A stretch of DNA of 64,000 nt. It comes from Brevibacillus aydinogluensis. GTDB taxonomy: Bacteria > Bacillota > Bacilli > Brevibacillales > Brevibacillaceae. Position numbers and translations under genes: made by a program. The notes beneath the pieces were generated by a model, which saw nothing but the letters and a program-made list of their open reading frames with translations, was not told the origin of the DNA and ran no database searches. Position 1 is the stretch's first letter. The number at the start of each line of letters is the position of its first letter. The stretch lies in assembly GCF_031954365.1 (NCBI RefSeq), contig NZ_JAUSVZ010000001.1. The stretch is one strand, 5' to 3'. Shown here piece by piece: positions 60,124-64,000 of this stretch.

Positions 60124-60567
60124 GTGAAACGGGAAGAAAAGTTTTACTTGATTCGCTCCGACATTTTACCGGAGTCGATCGCCAAGACCATCGAGGCGAA
60201 AAAACTGCTGGAGGCCGGAGAAGTGGATACGGTAAACGAGGCGGTGGAACGGGTGGGATTAAGCCGCAGTGCTTTTTACAAGTACAAGGACGGCATTTTT
60301 CCGTTCAACGCGATGATGAGTGAGAAGATCATGACCATCACGTTTTCGCTGGAACACCGCTCCGGGTACTTGTCCAAGGTGCTGCAGTACATAGCGGAGC
60401 AAGGGGGCAACGTGCTGACGATCAACCAGACGATCCCGCTCCAGGGTATTGCCAACATTTCCATGTCGGTGGACATGGCTCATCTGAAGGTGTCCAGCAC
60501 GGAGTTTCTGGAAGGACTGCAAGAGATAAACGGTGTGCGCAAAGCGATGATTGTCGGTCGCGGATAG
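60124..60567 (+). CDS. pheB: ACT-domain protein PheB
   Basis: A 147-residue protein of the PheB/YsxJ type. Residues 1-65 include a helix-turn-helix-like segment (TVNEAVERVGLSRSAFYKYKDG), and residues 70-147 are an ACT domain (TFSLEHRSGYLSKVLQYIAEQGGNVLTINQ) that should bind an amino acid. Often annotated as a chorismate-mutase-like partner, but no mutase residues are evident; a regulatory role in aromatic or threonine synthesis is more likely. GTG 60124 follows AGGAGG. In Bacillus it precedes pheA; here hom-thrC-thrB lies between. Confidence 0.88.
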   Translation: MKREEKFYLIRSDILPESIAKTIEAKKLLEAGEVDTVNEAVERVGLSRSAFYKYKDGIFPFNAMMSEKIMTITFSLEHRSGYLSKVLQYIAEQGGNVLTINQTIPLQGIANISMSVDMAHLKVSSTEFLEGLQEINGVRKAMIVGRG

Positions 60568-60593
60568 CGGCTGCCGGATAGGAGGAGAGAGAC

Positions 60594-61898
60594 ATGGACA
60601 AGCAAACGGTAAAACTGGGGTTGATGGGGTTTGGCACAGTAGGCACTGGCGTCGTTCGCATCATCCAGGCCCATCAGGAGGATTTGCAAAAACAGACGGG
60701 GCTGGGCATCGAGATCAAGCGGATTCTGGTGCAGGATGCAGAGAAGACCCGCAGCATCCCGTCGATGAACAGCGTGCTTACGACTAATGCGTCCGATCTG
60801 CTGGACGACCCGGAGATCGACGTGATCGTGGAAGTGATCGGCGGCATCTCGCCGGCGAGAGAATATATTCTGGCAGCGCTGGAACGGGGCAAGCACGTCG
60901 TCACCGCCAACAAGGATCTGATGGCCCTGCACGGCGGCGAAATCCTGCAAAAAGCGCAGGAGAAAGGTTGCGACGTCTATTACGAAGCCAGTGTCGCCGG
61001 CGGTATTCCGATTCTGAGAGCGTTGGTGGAAGGTTTTTCGTCTGACCGTATCACCAAAATGATGGGGATCGTCAACGGCACGACCAACTACATCCTCACC
61101 AAAATGAGCCAGGACGGTGCCGATTACAGCGACGTGCTGAAGGAAGCGCAGGCGCTCGGATACGCCGAAGCAGATCCCACCTCCGACGTCGAAGGCTATG
61201 ACGCTGCCCGCAAGATGGCGATTCTGGCGACGTTGGGCTTCCGTGTGCCGATGAAGCTGGAGGATGTGGACGTCAAAGGCATCAGCGGGGTGACCAAGGA
61301 AGATATCGCCTACGGCAAAAAGCTGGGCTACGAGGTGAAGCTACTGGGTCTGGCCCGCCGGGACGGCGAAGCAATCGAGGTAAGCGTACAGCCGACAATG
61401 GTTGCCAAGAGTCACCCGCTGGCATCGGTCAACGGAGTGTTCAACGCCGTCTACGTGCACGGGGAAGCAGTGGGCGAGACCATGTTTTACGGTCCGGGTG
61501 CAGGCGAACTTCCGACGGCAACGGCCGTCGTGTCGGACTTGGTGACGGTGGTGAAAAACATGAAGCTGGGTGTAAACGGACGGGGCATGGTCGCTCCATA
61601 CAAAGAAAAGATTCTCAAGGATGACAAGCAGAAATTGTCAAAATATTTCCTCCGCATCGTCGTGGCCGACAAGCGCGGTGTACTGGCGCAGATTACGCAG
61701 CTGTTGGCGGACAAGAACATCTCGCTGGAGCAGGTGCTGCAGCAGCCGTACAACAACGGTGAACAGGCGGAAATCATCATCGTGACGCATCTGGCGTCGA
61801 AGGGAGACATGGACGAGGTGCTGCAGGGCATGGAAGAACTGGAGATCGTGAGCGAAGTGAAAAGCTGCTACCGCGTGGAAGGAGGCGAGCAGGCATGA
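60594..61898 (+). CDS. hom: Homoserine dehydrogenase
   Basis: NADPH-dependent reduction of aspartate semialdehyde to homoserine. It has 434 residues. GLMGFGTVGTGVVRI at 9-23 is the Rossmann motif; GIVNGTTNYILTKM and EAQALGYAEADPTSDVEGYDAA hold substrate residues; the last 80 residues are an ACT domain (VADKRGVLAQITQLLADKNI) for threonine feedback. GGAGGAGAG precedes the ATG. The thrC start overlaps its stop by four bases. Confidence 0.98.
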   Translation: MDKQTVKLGLMGFGTVGTGVVRIIQAHQEDLQKQTGLGIEIKRILVQDAEKTRSIPSMNSVLTTNASDLLDDPEIDVIVEVIGGISPAREYILAALERGKHVVTANKDLMALHGGEILQKAQEKGCDVYYEASVAGGIPILRALVEGFSSDRITKMMGIVNGTTNYILTKMSQDGADYSDVLKEAQALGYAEADPTSDVEGYDAARKMAILATLGFRVPMKLEDVDVKGISGVTKEDIAYGKKLGYEVKLLGLARRDGEAIEVSVQPTMVAKSHPLASVNGVFNAVYVHGEAVGETMFYGPGAGELPTATAVVSDLVTVVKNMKLGVNGRGMVAPYKEKILKDDKQKLSKYFLRIVVADKRGVLAQITQLLADKNISLEQVLQQPYNNGEQAEIIIVTHLASKGDMDEVLQGMEELEIVSEVKSCYRVEGGEQA

Positions 61899-62995
61899 GC
61901 CAATGGCAATCGTCTGTTCAGGCCGACCGGCAATCAGGCATCATCGCCCGGTACCGCCAGTTTCTGCCGGTGACGGAAAAGACTCCGCATGTCAGCCTTC
62001 ACGAGGGCAACACGCCACTGATATACGCTCCGTCTCTCTCCCGGCAATTGGGTGTAGAGCTGTACTTCAAGTATGAGGGGCTGAATCCGACCGGCTCGTT
62101 TAAAGACCGCGGCATGGTGATGGCCGTCGCCAAAGCGCTGGAAGAAGGCAGCACCACCATTATGTGCGCCTCCACCGGCAATACCTCTGCTGCTGCCGCT
62201 GCCTACGCCGCCCGCGCCGGCCTGCGCTGCATCGTGCTGATCCCGAGCGGCAACATCGCGCTGGGCAAACTGGCGCAGGCGATCGCCTACGGAGCGGAGG
62301 TTATCGCCATCGACGGGAACTTTGACGAAGCGCTGCGCATCGTCCGCGACATCACCGCTGCTGAGCCGATCACGCTGGTCAACTCGGTCAACCCGTACCG
62401 GATCGAGGGGCAAAAAACCGCCGCGTTTGAAATTTGCGACGCGCTCGGCACCTCCCCGGACATTCTCGCCATTCCGGTGGGCAACGCCGGCAACATCACG
62501 GCATACTGGAAGGGCTTCAAGGAGTACCACGCAGCCGGAAAAACGGCACAACTGCCGCGCATGTTCGGCTTTCAGGCGGCGGGGGCGGCGCCGCTGGTCC
62601 TCGGCCATCCCGTGCCCAATCCGGAGACGATTGCCACGGCGATTCGCATCGGCAACCCGGCGAGCAAGGATGGAGCGCTGGCGGCCATCGCCGAATCGGA
62701 CGGTCTGGTGGACAGCGTGACCGACGAGGAAATTCTGCACGCCTACCATTTGCTCGCGAAAAGCGAAGGCATCTTCTGCGAACCGGCATCGGCCGCTTCC
62801 CTGGCCGGCGTGATCAAGCTGCGCGAGGCGGGCAGATTGGAGCAGGGCTTGACGATCGCATGTGTGCTGACGGGCAACGGACTGAAAGATCCCAATACCG
62901 CCCTCAAGCTGGTAGGGGAAGAACCGCGCTCCGTGCCGGCGACGCGTGACGCGGTGATGGCGTTGATTCGCGAAAATGCGGGAGGCGTTTCGTGA
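61895..62995 (+). CDS. thrC: Threonine synthase
   Basis: PLP-dependent conversion of O-phosphohomoserine to threonine. It has 366 residues, the short class typical of Bacillota. The PLP lysine is K70 in PTGSFKDRGM; CASTGNTSAAAAAYAARAG and PVGNAGNITAYWKGF hold the phosphate-binding loop. It is translationally coupled to hom on one side and thrB on the other. Confidence 0.98.
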   Translation: MSQWQSSVQADRQSGIIARYRQFLPVTEKTPHVSLHEGNTPLIYAPSLSRQLGVELYFKYEGLNPTGSFKDRGMVMAVAKALEEGSTTIMCASTGNTSAAAAAYAARAGLRCIVLIPSGNIALGKLAQAIAYGAEVIAIDGNFDEALRIVRDITAAEPITLVNSVNPYRIEGQKTAAFEICDALGTSPDILAIPVGNAGNITAYWKGFKEYHAAGKTAQLPRMFGFQAAGAAPLVLGHPVPNPETIATAIRIGNPASKDGALAAIAESDGLVDSVTDEEILHAYHLLAKSEGIFCEPASAASLAGVIKLREAGRLEQGLTIACVLTGNGLKDPNTALKLVGEEPRSVPATRDAVMALIRENAGGVS

Positions 62996-63924
62996 TGAAC
63001 CGTCCTCTCGTGCGGGTCACCGTCCCCGCCAGCACCGCCAACCTGGGACCGGGCTTCGATGCCGTGGGCATGGCCTTTCAATTGTACTCCACAGTGGAGA
63101 TGGCGCTCAGCGAGACGACGGAAATCGTGCTGATCGGCGAGGAACTGGAGGGACTGCCCGCGGACAAGGGGAACCTGCTGTACCAGGTGGCCGCAGGACT
63201 GTTTGCGGAAGCGGGGCTGCCCGTCCCCGAACTGTATATCCGCGCAACGACGGAAGCGCCGCTGACGCGGGGGCTTGGCAGCAGCGCCGCGGCGATCGTC
63301 GGCGCACTCGTCGCCGCCAACAAGCTGGCCGGAGAGCCGTTTGACCGGGAGCGGCTGTTTGCCATCGCCACCCGGCTGGAAGGCCATCCGGACAACGTGG
63401 GGGCGTCGCTGTTCGGCGGCATTGTGGTGGCGACGATGCCGGAGCGGGACGAGGAGCCGATCCCTTACGTCCGCCTTGCTCCCCCGAAGGGGCTGCATAC
63501 GCTCGTAATCATCCCTGACTATCCGCTGTCGACGGAAAAGGCGCGCCATGTCCTGCCTGATGTGTACAGCAAACCGGATGTCATATATAATGTTGGTCAT
63601 AGCAGTTTGCTGGTGGCCGCTTTGGCCCAAGGCAGATTGGACCTGTTGGGTCAGGCGATGGGGGATCGGCTGCATCAGCCGTACCGGGCTGCGCTTGTCC
63701 CCGGCCTGCGTGAGATCCTGGACGGGGCGTCTCGCAACGGCGCACTGGGTGCGGCGCTAAGCGGCGCGGGACCGACGATGCTCTGCTTCTACTCGACAGA
63801 CGCGGAGCGGGAAAAGCTGCAGGCGTTTGTCGACAGTGTGATGCAAAAGCACGGCGTTTCCTACCGGACGATGCGGTTAAGACCCGATGAGCATGGCGCA
63901 CAGGTGACAATCTCGACCAGATAG
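62995..63924 (+). CDS. thrB: Homoserine kinase
   Basis: GHMP-family kinase making O-phosphohomoserine for ThrC. It has 309 residues from ATG 62995; GTG 62992, one codon upstream, is equally possible behind GGAGG. VRVTVPASTANLGPGFDA is motif 1, APLTRGLGSSAAAIVGAL near residue 88 is the ATP-binding motif 2, and LGAALSGAGPTMLCF is motif 3. Confidence 0.97.
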   Translation: MNRPLVRVTVPASTANLGPGFDAVGMAFQLYSTVEMALSETTEIVLIGEELEGLPADKGNLLYQVAAGLFAEAGLPVPELYIRATTEAPLTRGLGSSAAAIVGALVAANKLAGEPFDRERLFAIATRLEGHPDNVGASLFGGIVVATMPERDEEPIPYVRLAPPKGLHTLVIIPDYPLSTEKARHVLPDVYSKPDVIYNVGHSSLLVAALAQGRLDLLGQAMGDRLHQPYRAALVPGLREILDGASRNGALGAALSGAGPTMLCFYSTDAEREKLQAFVDSVMQKHGVSYRTMRLRPDEHGAQVTISTR

Positions 63925-63947
63925 AGAATGCGGATAGGAGTATTGTC

Positions 63948-64000
63948 ATGGAGAAACGATTGGCTTTTCTCGGACCGCGCGGAACATTTTCAGAAGAAGC
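63948..64000 (+). CDS. pheA: Prephenate dehydratase, start only (cut by window end)
   Basis: The 17 visible codons read MEKRLAFLGPRGTFSEE, the typical N-terminus of prephenate dehydratase (FLGPxGTFSE). GATAGGAG precedes the ATG. This is the phenylalanine-pathway gene expected after pheB in Bacillus order. The remainder, including the catalytic Thr and ACT domain, is outside the window. Confidence 0.9.
   Translation, partial: MEKRLAFLGPRGTFSEE

Overview
The window reads as chromosomal DNA of a GC-rich, spore-forming Bacillota, most likely Brevibacillus or a close relative. The evidence is strong AGGAGG-type ribosome binding sites, a T-box leader, sporulation genes (spoVID, ysxE-like, a spoIIB-like gene, spoIVFA/B, spo0B), the Gram-positive coproporphyrin-dependent haem genes and a phage-type N-terminal extension on ribosomal protein L27. 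The backbone follows the Bacillus order engB-hemAXCDBL-spoVID-ysxE-(T-box)valS-folC-comC-spoIIB-maf-radC-mreBCD-minCD-spoIVFAB-rplU-prp-rpmA-spo0B-obg-pheB-pheA, interrupted by lineage-specific blocks. No rRNA, tRNA, CRISPR array, prophage or insertion sequence was seen.

Layout. 1-4700: end of engB, a cytosolic GH84 glycosidase, an EamA transporter and a chemotaxis receptor. 4734-11161: the hemAXCDBL operon, glutamyl-tRNA to uroporphyrinogen III. 11171-18985: accessory block with a TIM-barrel glycosidase-like protein, a broken and an intact alpha/beta hydrolase, an SLH-like/5'-nucleotidase surface protein, a secreted lipase and a HAAS/DUF4097 pair. 19104-22538: hemEHY, giving nearly the whole haem route within 18 kb. 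22719-26605: spore coat genes (spoVID and two kinase-fold coat proteins). 26963-30703: a three-gene partner-switching module (membrane PP2C phosphatase, Cys-cluster ATPase kinase, STAS protein). 30714-35143: T-box, valS, folC. 35145-39465: murC, fabH and the K+/H+ antiporter khtTU. 40020-43864: prepilin peptidase, SpoIIB-like SPOR protein, DUF4321, maf, radC. 43972-52361: elongasome and division-site genes (mreBCD, a class B PBP with four internal 48-residue repeats, minCD, rodA), then a cold-shock gene behind a strongly structured leader. 52545-58994: spoIVFA/B, rng, rplU-prp-rpmA, spo0B, obg. 59002-64000: divergent PilZ-like protein, a 50-residue spore-protein-like gene on the minus strand, pheB, hom-thrC-thrB and the start of pheA.

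Most genes are housekeeping and can be named confidently. The observations most worth following are the partner-switching cassette, the exact 48-residue repeats in the elongasome PBP, and the structured RNA upstream of the cold-shock gene. All functional statements come from reading the sequence; no database search was run.
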